Below, piece by piece: positions 1 to 8,026 of a stretch of DNA of 64,000 nt. The DNA comes from Marinobacter segnicrescens. GTDB lineage: Bacteria > Pseudomonadota > Gammaproteobacteria > Pseudomonadales > Oleiphilaceae. The translations under genes and the position numbers were made by a program. The DNA is taken from the NCBI RefSeq assembly GCF_900111555.1, contig NZ_FOHZ01000013.1, positions 1 through 64,000 on the forward strand. Direction: 5' to 3'. How positions within the stretch are numbered: the stretch's first letter is position 1; each line of letters starts with the position of its first letter. The notes beneath the pieces are model-generated. The model did no database searches. It had not been told where the DNA came from and was given only the letters and a program-made list of their open reading frames with translations.

Positions 1-74
1 GCCGAGGCGAGAATTCCTGCAATCCCCCCGACAGCGAGAGAAGCACCTCCGGATTTAGATTTGAGTTTCGACAT
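1..74 (-). CDS. merT: Mercuric transport protein MerT, N-terminal fragment
   Basis: The minus strand from 74 to the window edge reads MSKLKSKSGGASLAVGGIAG and continues ILAS. This matches the start of MerT, the inner-membrane protein that takes Hg(II) from MerP to cytosolic MerA. Only about 24 residues are inside the window, so the Cys pair of the first membrane helix is not visible. The gene is divergent from merR and lies directly downstream of a mer operator. The rest of the operon (merP, merA and others) would lie to the left of the window. The identification rests on this short stretch plus the context, which together are strong. Confidence 0.8.
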   Translation of the reverse strand, partial: MSKLKSKSGGASLAVGGIAGILAS

Positions 75-111
75 GACGTTGACACCTGTTGCCCATGGAC
101 TCGATAAGATA

Positions 112-142
112 AGGTTACTTCCGTAGTCAAGTACGGAGTCAA
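112..142 (-). promoter_or_regulatory. MerR-type mer promoter/operator
   Basis: Read on the minus strand, this has a -35 element TTGACT (137-142), a 19-bp spacer and a -10 element TAACCT (112-117). The over-long 19-bp spacer carries the inverted repeat CCGTA-N6-TACGG. This is the known architecture of the mer promoter, in which MerR under-twists the DNA after binding Hg(II). The site ends 5 bp before the merR start, so MerR should also repress its own gene from here. Confidence 0.9.
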
Positions 143-147
143 GCATC

Positions 148-582
148 ATGTTGGATAAAGCTAATTCACTGACTATTGGCGGCTTGGCCAAGGCGGCCAA
201 TGTAAATGTCGAGACGATCCGCTATTACCAGCGGCGAGGTCTTTTGTCAGAACCCAAACGACCTCCAGGTGGTATTCGACGCTACGGTTTCGCCGATATT
301 GATCGGCTGACATTTGTGAAAACTGCGCAGCAGCTGGGTTTCAGTCTCGACGAGATAAGCGACCTCCTACGGCTAGAAGATGGCACCCACTGTGAAGAAG
401 CCAGTGCGCTCGCCGAGCACAAGCTGAAGGATGTGCGCGAAAAGATCGAAAGGCTGGTAAAAATCGAGGAGGCTCTGAGCGAAATGGTCAGTCAATGCCA
501 CGCGCAGCCGGACAGCATCGCGTGCCCGCTCATTGCATCTCTACATGAGGGAGACATTGGAAAAAAAGGCCAAAGGGATTAG
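148..582 (+). CDS. merR: Mercury-responsive regulator MerR
   Basis: This 144-residue protein has the winged-helix MerR DNA-binding domain at residues 8-75 ([20 protein letters not shown]), then a dimerisation helix. The three Hg(II) ligands Cys82, Cys117 and Cys126 are present at the same numbers as in Tn501 MerR, within THCEE and [13 protein letters not shown]. It represses and activates the divergent mer operon starting at 74. Codon use is more AT-rich than in the genes beyond 2.7 kb, which fits horizontally acquired DNA. The lead and zinc relatives PbrR and ZntR are less likely because the spacing of the last two Cys is that of mercury sensors. Confidence 0.95.
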   Translation: MLDKANSLTIGGLAKAANVNVETIRYYQRRGLLSEPKRPPGGIRRYGFADIDRLTFVKTAQQLGFSLDEISDLLRLEDGTHCEEASALAEHKLKDVREKIERLVKIEEALSEMVSQCHAQPDSIACPLIASLHEGDIGKKGQRD

Positions 583-885
583 CTTCTGAACCAATCGACC
601 TCTTGAGGTTCTACCCCGTCACTGCGGACACTACGAAAAGATAGGCAGATTTATCGAACCGAGGTGCGCGAACGTTCGCTTTTGTTTAGCTATTGCCCGG
701 GATGCGAAAGATCGCAAAGCGAACAGTTATATCTAAGCTAGGTCTGGGTAAATCTAATTGCCCATGCGCCGAGTTTAAGGGGTGATCGCAAGAGGACGTG
801 AAATTTTGTATGCAACCCCAATAGCCCCGAAATGAACTACATTTGTAGCAGGACGCGAGACGCGTGGTTTCAATGGAGTGAGACA
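583..885 (+). other. Spacer between merR and an unrecognised gene
   Basis: About 300 bases without a supportable gene. The only local structure seen is a perfect 12-bp palindrome GCGAACGTTCGC at 668-679 followed by a T-rich run. It is too short in stem to call a terminator. No transposon end, direct repeat or attachment site could be recognised. Confidence 0.4.
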
Positions 886-1683
886 GTGAAGAAGCATCAA
901 ACGGACTTGCCCAACAGCGATCTGGCATGGGACGGCAAAACGCCCACCAACCCCTACCCATCCGATGACCCACGACACGAGGCATGGTTTTACGGTCTCG
1001 ATCCGTCAACCAGTGAGCCCGAGCTGAGGCCGGCACAAGTGAGATGTGCGGAGGTACTGGCAGAAAGGGCAAGCCGCACAAAGTCTCCGTCGGCCATGTT
1101 CGGCGAGGTAGTGGATTCCCTTGATGACTTGTGCGATCCAGATGACCCCGAGGATCCGGACTGGCGTGAAATGCTTGAGGACCGCCAGCTCACCGACACT
1201 CCCTGCGTCTTTCTGCTGCTGAAGCAGGGCCTCTACTTTATCGAGCCGAGCCTCGAATCCCTGAAGGAAAAGTTCTCCAGGATGAGGGGTGTGCCCAGCC
1301 ACGCGAAAAAAGAGGACTACCTGTTTCTCGCCTGCCTCTGTCATCAGATACCAAAACAGACGATTCCAGAGGTGATGGAATCCTTCGAGGCCGCTTATAA
1401 AGCGAATTGCGATGCGCGTAACCGCTACATGAGAAACTGGGATTACGCCAAACGAGACTACTTGCTGGAAGTCTTCAACGAATTCTTTCATGGTATCCGG
1501 CGCGAGGATATTGCCGATTCTATTGAGCTACCGCGCAGGCCTCCAAAGTACTCCGAAGAACCGGAAATAGGACTGGATCCTGTACTGGCTCACACGCCGC
1601 TTAAACCCAAGGTATGTGATGGTTGCGGTCAGAGGATTCCCGACTGCCGATGTCATCTTTACCGAGGGGAAAGGAGAGTCTGA
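886..1683 (+). CDS. Unrecognised protein with C-terminal Cys cluster
   Basis: I do not recognise this 265-residue protein. The frame is open from an ATG at 832, but the GTG at 886 has a good ribosome site (GGAG, 7 bases upstream) and is preferred. Visible features are an N-terminal segment NPYPSDDPRHEAWFYGLD, which loosely recalls the CPY...W..GW motif of ribosome-modulation-factor-like domains, a very acidic stretch (DDLCDPDDPEDPDW), a charged helical middle, and a C-terminal metal-site candidate CDGCGQRIPDCRCH (CxxC plus CxC). No signal peptide or membrane segment is seen. It sits on the mer side of the window and may belong to the same acquired segment. Confidence 0.6.
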   Translation: MKKHQTDLPNSDLAWDGKTPTNPYPSDDPRHEAWFYGLDPSTSEPELRPAQVRCAEVLAERASRTKSPSAMFGEVVDSLDDLCDPDDPEDPDWREMLEDRQLTDTPCVFLLLKQGLYFIEPSLESLKEKFSRMRGVPSHAKKEDYLFLACLCHQIPKQTIPEVMESFEAAYKANCDARNRYMRNWDYAKRDYLLEVFNEFFHGIRREDIADSIELPRRPPKYSEEPEIGLDPVLAHTPLKPKVCDGCGQRIPDCRCHLYRGERRV

Positions 1684-1800
1684 CCGGCTGGCGGATCACA
1701 TGGCCATCTGGCCACCGATCAAAAGCCCTCCCCAGGCGATGTCGAGCGGTTCTTTACAGAATGTACATAATCACCTCAGGGCGGCCTCTGGGCGATCGTT

Positions 1801-2604
1801 TTACTTAAATTGGAGTTGAACCGGTGCGTTTGGTGCCAGCCCAAAGAGCGATCGGCATTCTTGTTGATCGTCCGCGCTGTTGCATCTGAGAATCCCCGAC
1901 GGGGTCGTCACCCACACGTCCACCCTGTTACTTGCCTGCATATCGGCCCCGAGCGTCAGAATGTCCGTGGAAAGCTTGGTCCACATCCCGCAGCTGGCGT
2001 CTCGTGTCCAGTCGTAGCACTGGTAGACCCGAGAATGCGCGCTGCCGGTTAATGACTTCGGCAGAGCGAACCATGCGATCGAGGCGTTCGAGCGGTCTGG
2101 CCACTTGGCTGCGGCATGTATGGTCGGTGCCACTTTGTTGAGTGGAGACAAGGGTAGATCGGCCAGCTTGTCGCAATTTTTCCAGGGCTGGCCCGGCCTT
2201 TGTTTCTCCCAGAAGGCACAGACGTAAATCGCCCGGTTGGTCGAAATCCAGACCTTCGGCCCGTATCGGGATCCGTAGTAGGAGACCGCCGCGACGCTGG
2301 CGGCGTAACCCTCGAACTGAGCCATCGGCTCGCAATCCGGTGCTGGTTGACTCCCGCCGCTGCACTGCACCAGAAGCAGCTGGTTGTCCTCGCGCACGGC
2401 AAGGACGGCATAAAGTTCGCCGATGCGTCTCATGCTGGCGGCTGACGTGTAGATCCTGTCCATGCGCTGGTAAGCGTCTTTCAGTGAGAGCGTCACTTCC
2501 ATGGACTCAGGGGAGGTTGGCAAAGACCGATTCCGACTCTGCGCAAATGTTATGGACGAACAAATCAAGGTGACGATGAGAAGGAGCACACTGAAGCAGC
2601 GCAT
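1801..2604 (-). CDS. Secreted protein with four Cys-pair repeats
   Basis: A 267-residue unrecognised protein with a clear signal peptide (MRCFSVLLLIVTLICSSITF, cleavage after AQ or nearby). The mature part contains four similar units: a beta-type segment ending in a Cys, a 9-15 residue loop, and a second Cys. The units are QCSGGSQPAPDC, VCAFWEKQRPGQPWKNC, QCYDWTRDASC and RCNSADDQQEC. Two to three of the units are preceded by a Trp-containing strand (VWISTNR, IAWFALP, VWVTTPS). This looks like a small beta-propeller or beta-repeat protein laced by disulfides in the periplasm or outside the cell. The function is unknown. A purine-rich AAGGGATC lies ahead of the ATG. Confidence 0.7.
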   Translation of the reverse strand: MRCFSVLLLIVTLICSSITFAQSRNRSLPTSPESMEVTLSLKDAYQRMDRIYTSAASMRRIGELYAVLAVREDNQLLLVQCSGGSQPAPDCEPMAQFEGYAASVAAVSYYGSRYGPKVWISTNRAIYVCAFWEKQRPGQPWKNCDKLADLPLSPLNKVAPTIHAAAKWPDRSNASIAWFALPKSLTGSAHSRVYQCYDWTRDASCGMWTKLSTDILTLGADMQASNRVDVWVTTPSGILRCNSADDQQECRSLFGLAPNAPVQLQFK

Positions 2605-2714
2605 ATCTGATCCCTTTTGATAGGGTTCATTCCGTTACTGCCGTGTACCTCCAATTTAGCCCAGCGATCGTGACCCGTCCACTGTATACATCCCTGTTTC
2701 AGCTGCAAGACTGA

Positions 2715-3338
2715 TCAAAGGGACCCGACAAACCCTGCAACCCCAGTCATCACAATCTCCGCAGCCATCGCAGACAGTATCAGCCCACTGATCTTGGAAA
2801 GAATATTCAGCCCCGTCTTGCCCAGCAGTTTTTCAAGGTGGCCCGACAGGTGGAGTAACACGGCCAGGATCAGCAGACTGGATAGCAAACCGAACAGGCC
2901 GCCGGCCACTTCCGGCACGGCTTTCAGTTCGGCGCCGTAGACCAGGATGGCGCCGATGGTGGCCGGGCCGATCATCACCGGGATGGCCAGTGGCACCACC
3001 GCAACGTCGTCCCGCTCCTCTTCAGGCAGGCCTGTCGCGTGGTTCCGGGTGCCGCTGGTTACCAGGCTGATGGCGGTCAGGAACAGCAGGCTTCCCGCGC
3101 CGATACGGAAGGAGTTCAGTGTGATTCCGATAGCACTGAACAGCACCGGGCCGGCAAAGAACAGGACCAGGCCCAGAATCAGTGCTGAGATGGAGGCCCG
3201 CTTGATGATGGATGCCTTCTCTGCCGCTGGCAGTCCGCGGGTGAGCGCCAGGAACATGGACACCACAAAGAAGGGCGCCAGCAGGAACAGGAAGCGGATG
3301 GTGGAGCTGACGTAGGTGGAAAGGAACATTTCAAACAT
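2715..3338 (-). CDS. MarC family integral membrane protein
   Basis: A 207-residue hydrophobic protein with about six membrane segments that reads as a MarC/UPF0056 protein. Family features include the N-terminal FLFLLAPFFVVSMFLALT, a central region around AIPVMIGPATIGAILVYG, and a C-terminal segment LNILSKISGLILSAMAAEIVMTGV. The length is typical for the family, whose biochemical function is not settled; the old multiple-antibiotic-resistance link for E. coli MarC has been withdrawn. It lies 71 bases downstream of the MscS gene on the same strand and may be cotranscribed with it. Confidence 0.85.
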   Translation of the reverse strand: MFEMFLSTYVSSTIRFLFLLAPFFVVSMFLALTRGLPAAEKASIIKRASISALILGLVLFFAGPVLFSAIGITLNSFRIGAGSLLFLTAISLVTSGTRNHATGLPEEERDDVAVVPLAIPVMIGPATIGAILVYGAELKAVPEVAGGLFGLLSSLLILAVLLHLSGHLEKLLGKTGLNILSKISGLILSAMAAEIVMTGVAGFVGSL

Positions 3339-3409
3339 CGTATCCGCTTACCTCGGTCGGGAAATAGTGGAGTATAGCCGTCCGGTGTTACACAACGTGG
3401 ACGGCGCCA

Positions 3410-6184
3410 TCAGGATGAACCCTCGGTCTTTGCACCTGGTACGCCCCAGGGCATGGGCGCTGTGCGGATGTGGATATCCCGCTGCGGGTAGGGAATCTCC
3501 ACGTTGGCGTCCCGCAGGGTGCGAGTGATGGCGGAGTGCAGTTCGTGTGACAGGGGCATGAAGTCCAGCAGGTCGCGAACAAACACCCGGACCTCGAAGT
3601 TGACGCTGCTGTCGCCAAGCCCGACGCAGAAGACGGCTGGGGCGGGATCGTCCACGACCCGCTCGTTGTTTTCAGCGACTTCCTGTAGCAGGTCTCGCAC
3701 CTGGTCCACGTCTGAGCCGTAGGCAACGCTCACCCGGATGATCACGCGGGTTATGGGGTCGGTCAGGGTCCAGTTGGTGAGGTCCTGGGTGACGAAGGTC
3801 TTGTTGGGGATGATCTGTTCCTTGCGATCCCAGTCCACCAGGGTGGTCGCCCGGATGCGGATGCGGGCTACGGTGCCGGTAATACCATTGATGGTGACGG
3901 TATCGCCCACCCGGATGGGGCGTTCGAACAACAGGATGATGCCGGACACAAAGTTGGCGACAATTTCCTGTAGCCCGAAGCCGAGCCCCACACCGAGGGC
4001 TGCCACCAGCCATTGCAATTTCGACCATTGCAGCCCGATCACCGCCAGGGCCGCCATGATGCCGGCGAACACGATAACGTAGGTAACCAGGGTGGTAATG
4101 GCGTAGCCGGCGCCGGGCTCCAGGTTCATACGGCTGAGGAACATCACTTCCAGTGTGCCCGGCAGGTTGCGGGCGGCCAGGATAGTGCCGATGCCAAACA
4201 ACAGGGCCAGCATCAGGTCGCCCAGGGTGATGGGCAGGGCCTCTTCCCCTTCTGCGCCTGCAATGGTCCACAGGGTAACGCTGTCAAACACCTGCAGGGC
4301 GGGAACGACATCCGCCCAGAACACCCATAGCACAGAGGCGGCCAGGACAAAGGCGACGATGCGGACCAGGGCCTTGCTCTGCTGGCTGATGTCCTTCAGG
4401 TCCATTTCCGGCATATCCAGGGCCACGGGCATACCTTCCCCGGAATGTTCAGCGGTCTCGCGAGTCTCTGCCAGCTTGCGCTCGGCGGCTCGCTGCTCCC
4501 GCAGTCGCTTGAGTGTCAACCGGCGCTCCCGGACGGACAGGGCTCTCAGCGCCAGGTAATACATCATCATCACGGCTGCCAGCCAGCAACCACTGAGGAA
4601 CAACAGGCCTTCCAGCTGAACGGCGGTATAGTGGTAACCCCACAGGGATGCTATTGCCAGCATCAGCGGAATGACCACGGTCACAATTCGGGCGCCCTGC
4701 AGAAAGCGACTGGATGGGTTGGCGAGGGACACAGCGGACATGACCCGGTAGGCGAACCAGGCCAGCGCTCCGGAAGCAACCAGGAACAGGAAGCGCCCCA
4801 GGCTGTTACTGTAATCCGCGCCTTCCGGCGTCTCCATGGTGGGCAGGATGATGACGATTGGCGTCAGCACGGCCAGCAAAAGCGGCATTTGATGTCGAAT
4901 GGCTGCCAGGGTTGCGGTCTGCCAGTGGAAATGACGCTCGCCCAACCCTTCCGGCCTGGCCACGGAGTGAAGCGTGCGAAGAAGCAGGGTCACAAAGGCG
5001 GCGCCGGTAAAGCCCGAGGACAGGGCAGCGAACAGCGAGTTCCCCTCCTTGAGGAGAAGCGCCACGGCCGAAAGCGCCAGCACCCAGGGCAGCGCCAGCA
5101 AAAAGCTCAGGCTTGCGGCAGTGAGGGTCAGGGCCATGCGGTCGTTGCCCACGTTGCCGACATCGTCGCCGGTGTTGATGACGACGTTGCGGAGGGTCCG
5201 GCGTCGCATGAGCAATACCGCCAGTATCACCAGGATAAGCAGTATCCAGCCGCCCCGCTCAGCGAAGGACGCACGGACCGCTTTGCTCAGTTCCGGCCAC
5301 TGCAGTCCTGACAGCAGCCAGCTGACCCCCTGGTACAGCTCGCTGGCCATGGCTGGCGACACCCGCTCTGCACTGGGTAGCCAGAACAGGCGCTGCTGTA
5401 GCAGTTCCTGGTAGGCGGCGAAACGGTCACGCAGGGCGACCACTGTGTTGTAGTAGTCGTTAAGCACATCAATGTGGTCAGTAACCACACCGTGCAGTTG
5501 CACGATGATCTCAGTGCGTAGCTGTCTCAGACGGCCGCGGTCGGTGTCTTCGGGAGCGCTGAGTGCCTCAAACTCCTCCAGGCGGAGCTGTTCCTCCCGA
5601 GCGGCGGACAGTTGGGTACTGATGCCTTCGGTGAGGCCGTCGGCGATGGTCTGGCTCTGCAGCCGTTCCAGTCGTTGGCGAAGCAGTCGGGCATAGTCAT
5701 TGGTAAGGTTGAGGCCGGCGGTTTCCAGACGTAGCTCAAAGCTGCGGTACTCGTTGTCCAGTCGTTCCAGCAGGGATTGGGCCTGGGCCAGGCGGCGCTG
5801 ACTGGCTTCCAGGGCCGCCTGGCGTTGCACCAGGGCTTCTCGCAAGGTTTCGATCTGCTGGCGGATATCGGCATGTTCTGCCGCTGGCAGGTCACTTTGC
5901 AGTGGTTGTTCCGGCTCTTCTTCCAATACCGGTTGAACCGGGGTTGCTGAAGGTTCGGGTGGTGGCGCTTGCTGGGCTTCTTTCGGGTCTGCTTCGGAAG
6001 TTGTCCCTGAATCTCCGCGTGGTGAGGTCGCTTCCGCGGATTCCGTCCCCTGTGCCTCTTTCATGCCCGGCAGCAAGTCGGTCACGGCCGCGGCAGCTGA
6101 TGTGGGCTGCACCAGCCACAGCAGGCTGACCAGCACGATCGCCAAGGCACGCCAGGCTGAATGGAGGGCGGTTTGTGTGAACAT
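3410..6184 (-). CDS. Large MscS-family mechanosensitive channel
   Basis: A 924-residue inner-membrane channel of the large MscS type. An N-terminal signal sequence (VLVSLLWLVQPTSAAAA) leads into a Pro/Glu-rich linker. A long periplasmic coiled-coil region follows (about residues 110-300), then multiple membrane helices, and a C-terminal MscS core with the Gly/Ala-rich pore helix (VAALGVGLGFGLQEIVANFV) and beta domain (RPIRVGDTVTINGITGTVAR). It should open under membrane tension and release solutes after hypo-osmotic shock, which suits a salt-adapted host making glucosylglycerol. An earlier in-frame ATG at 6268 would add 28 residues ahead of the signal, so 6184 is preferred. Confidence 0.9.
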   Translation of the reverse strand: MFTQTALHSAWRALAIVLVSLLWLVQPTSAAAAVTDLLPGMKEAQGTESAEATSPRGDSGTTSEADPKEAQQAPPPEPSATPVQPVLEEEPEQPLQSDLPAAEHADIRQQIETLREALVQRQAALEASQRRLAQAQSLLERLDNEYRSFELRLETAGLNLTNDYARLLRQRLERLQSQTIADGLTEGISTQLSAAREEQLRLEEFEALSAPEDTDRGRLRQLRTEIIVQLHGVVTDHIDVLNDYYNTVVALRDRFAAYQELLQQRLFWLPSAERVSPAMASELYQGVSWLLSGLQWPELSKAVRASFAERGGWILLILVILAVLLMRRRTLRNVVINTGDDVGNVGNDRMALTLTAASLSFLLALPWVLALSAVALLLKEGNSLFAALSSGFTGAAFVTLLLRTLHSVARPEGLGERHFHWQTATLAAIRHQMPLLLAVLTPIVIILPTMETPEGADYSNSLGRFLFLVASGALAWFAYRVMSAVSLANPSSRFLQGARIVTVVIPLMLAIASLWGYHYTAVQLEGLLFLSGCWLAAVMMMYYLALRALSVRERRLTLKRLREQRAAERKLAETRETAEHSGEGMPVALDMPEMDLKDISQQSKALVRIVAFVLAASVLWVFWADVVPALQVFDSVTLWTIAGAEGEEALPITLGDLMLALLFGIGTILAARNLPGTLEVMFLSRMNLEPGAGYAITTLVTYVIVFAGIMAALAVIGLQWSKLQWLVAALGVGLGFGLQEIVANFVSGIILLFERPIRVGDTVTINGITGTVARIRIRATTLVDWDRKEQIIPNKTFVTQDLTNWTLTDPITRVIIRVSVAYGSDVDQVRDLLQEVAENNERVVDDPAPAVFCVGLGDSSVNFEVRVFVRDLLDFMPLSHELHSAITRTLRDANVEIPYPQRDIHIRTAPMPWGVPGAKTEGSS

Positions 6185-6270
6185 GGTTGGAGGAGCCTGT
6201 TCTTCCCTGTTTTCAGTAGTGTAACGGTTAATGCAGCACAACTGGATAACCTGGTCCCCCAATGCCATCC

Positions 6271-7374
6271 CTAGAGATCCGCGAGGGGGTCTTCCGTTTC
6301 AGGCCAGGGAGGCGTGAAGTGGCTCTCCACATAGTCTTCCGGTACCTCGGTTAACGACCGGTAACGCCATGCGGGCTGGTTGTCCCGGTCGATCAGCCGG
6401 GCGCGGATGCCCTCCGCCAGGTCCGGTCCGGCGGCACAGTTGGCCACCATGGCCAGTTCCATCCGGAAAATATCCTTCAGCGACATCTGCAGACCATGGG
6501 CCAACTGGCGTTCGAGCAGATAGAGGGACACCGGGCAGGCGTGGCGTAAACCGTCGATGCAGGCACGCCACCACTCATTTCCGGGAGGGCTGCTCAGCAG
6601 CCGTTCGGCCACCCGGGACAGATCGTCACGCCGACACAGGCGTGCAATATCCTGTTCGTAGAGCGCCAGTTCACTGTCCGGCAGGGATTCTGCCGGGGCC
6701 TCTTCCAGCTGGTTCAGCAGACGGAACAGGCGGTTGTCATCTGCGGCAAGGTCACCGGTCCAGTACTGGTCGGTAATGCGGCTGATCAGCTCATCCTGCT
6801 GGCTGCGCTCGACCACCAGGTCTGCCAGGCCAATGCGCATGGAGTCGGTTGCATTCATTCGTGCCCCGGTAAGGCCCATGAACAGGCCGATACTGCCAGG
6901 CAGGCGGTTCAGGAACCAGCTGGCGCCAACATCCGGGAACAGGCCAATAGTGGCTTCGGGCATGGCCAGCATGATGTCCGGGGTAACCAGGCGGTATCGG
7001 CTGGCCTGTAACAGCCCCATGCCGCCACCCATGGTTATACCGTGGGCCAGGGTAACTACTGGCTTGGGGAAGGTGTGGAGGGTGTAATCCACTCGGTATT
7101 CCTGAGCGAATACCCTGGTAACGGTCATCGTGTCCGGGGCTTCTTTCAGCGCCTGGTAGACTTCACGGATATCGCCGCCTGCGGAAAAGCCCCGGTCACC
7201 TTTGGCGTTGATCATGACCAGGCGGATGCTTTCATCGTGGGCCCAGTCATCGAGTTGGGCCTGCATCTGAAGGAACATGTCCGAGGAGAGGGCATTCAGG
7301 GTAGCCGGCGAGTCCAGGGTTAACAGGCCGAGCTTACCGCCACGGCAGGGGAGTTCGCGGGTCTGAACGCTCAT
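6271..7374 (-). CDS. Enoyl-CoA hydratase/isomerase, HIBYL-CoA hydrolase-like
   Basis: A 367-residue crotonase-fold enzyme. The length and the C-terminal extension fit the 3-hydroxyisobutyryl-CoA hydrolase subgroup rather than ordinary 260-residue hydratases. The oxyanion-hole motif is FSAGGDIREVY near residue 65. The subgroup signature MPEATIGLFPDVGASWFLNR carries the expected Glu and Asp. It would hydrolyse 3-hydroxyisobutyryl-CoA in valine degradation, or act as a related acyl-CoA hydratase; the sequence alone does not separate these. No other valine-pathway gene is next to it. The downstream MscS gene follows after about 86 bases. Confidence 0.85.
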   Translation of the reverse strand: MSVQTRELPCRGGKLGLLTLDSPATLNALSSDMFLQMQAQLDDWAHDESIRLVMINAKGDRGFSAGGDIREVYQALKEAPDTMTVTRVFAQEYRVDYTLHTFPKPVVTLAHGITMGGGMGLLQASRYRLVTPDIMLAMPEATIGLFPDVGASWFLNRLPGSIGLFMGLTGARMNATDSMRIGLADLVVERSQQDELISRITDQYWTGDLAADDNRLFRLLNQLEEAPAESLPDSELALYEQDIARLCRRDDLSRVAERLLSSPPGNEWWRACIDGLRHACPVSLYLLERQLAHGLQMSLKDIFRMELAMVANCAAGPDLAEGIRARLIDRDNQPAWRYRSLTEVPEDYVESHFTPPWPETEDPLADL

Positions 7375-7571
7375 GGTTTTTGGATGCTTCCCTTGTCGTC
7401 GACTACTTTGGGTACAAGTACCTACTGTGGTGCTAACTGTATCAGAAATAAAGCGTACAAAGGTCGGGGGTGTGCCGGTGGCCGATAGCTCTTGATCTAA
7501 CTCATGTGCGGTGCCGCGAGGGCTATGCTATAAAGCGACTCAAAGGTTCCAAAAAACTGATGGAGAGACCT

Positions 7572-7910
7572 ATGACTCTGAAAAAACTGGCAATGGCAGG
7601 TGTGGTAATGGCAACTTTTGCAGCGCCGGGCCTGGTAAACGCCGCAGGTGATGCGGAAGCTGGCAAGGCCAAGGCAGCAGTCTGTGCTGCATGTCACGGC
7701 CAGAATGGTATTGCACAGATCCCGGGTTATCCCAACCTGGCTGGTCAGAACGAGGCCTACCTGGTGTCTGCACTTAAGGCCTACAAGAACAAGCAGCGTT
7801 CTGGTGGCCAGGCTCCGGTTATGCAGGGCCAGGCCGCGGGCCTGAGTGATGAGGATATCGCCAACCTGGCAGCCTACTACGCGAGCCTGCCTGCGGACGG
7901 TGGCAAGTAA
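7572..7910 (+). CDS. Periplasmic monohaem cytochrome c
   Basis: A 112-residue class I cytochrome c, half the size of cytochrome c4. The signal peptide ([19 protein letters not shown]) is followed by AGDAEAGK and one haem site CAACH. The distal Met ligand is probably in [20 protein letters not shown]. It is likely a soluble electron carrier for terminal oxidases or a periplasmic reductase. The start is set by GGAGAG just upstream of MTLKK; the longer frame from 7470 has no support. A strong intrinsic terminator lies about 50 bases after the stop, so the gene is probably monocistronic. Confidence 0.92.
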   Translation: MTLKKLAMAGVVMATFAAPGLVNAAGDAEAGKAKAAVCAACHGQNGIAQIPGYPNLAGQNEAYLVSALKAYKNKQRSGGQAPVMQGQAAGLSDEDIANLAAYYASLPADGGK

Positions 7911-7957
7911 GTCACGGTAGCTCCGCGATGAAGTGCCTCTGAACAGACGTCGAAGAA

Positions 7958-7988
7958 AAAACGGCCGGGTCATAAACCCGGCCGTTTT
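7958..7988. terminator. Bidirectional intrinsic terminator
   Basis: A perfect 13-bp stem AAAACGGCCGGGT (7958-7970), loop CATAA and ACCCGGCCGTTTT (7976-7988). The A-tract and T-tract at the two ends allow termination in both directions. It separates the rightward cytochrome gene from the leftward ppnN gene. Confidence 0.92.
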
Positions 7989-8026
7989 AGTTTGGGGGCA
8001 AACAGGGGAAGAAACGAAGGGGTTTC

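Noticed and set aside
668..679. Palindrome GCGAACGTTCGC followed by a T-rich run as a merR terminator
   Set aside because: Without a spacer the hairpin stem would be only about 4 bp, too weak to support a terminator call.
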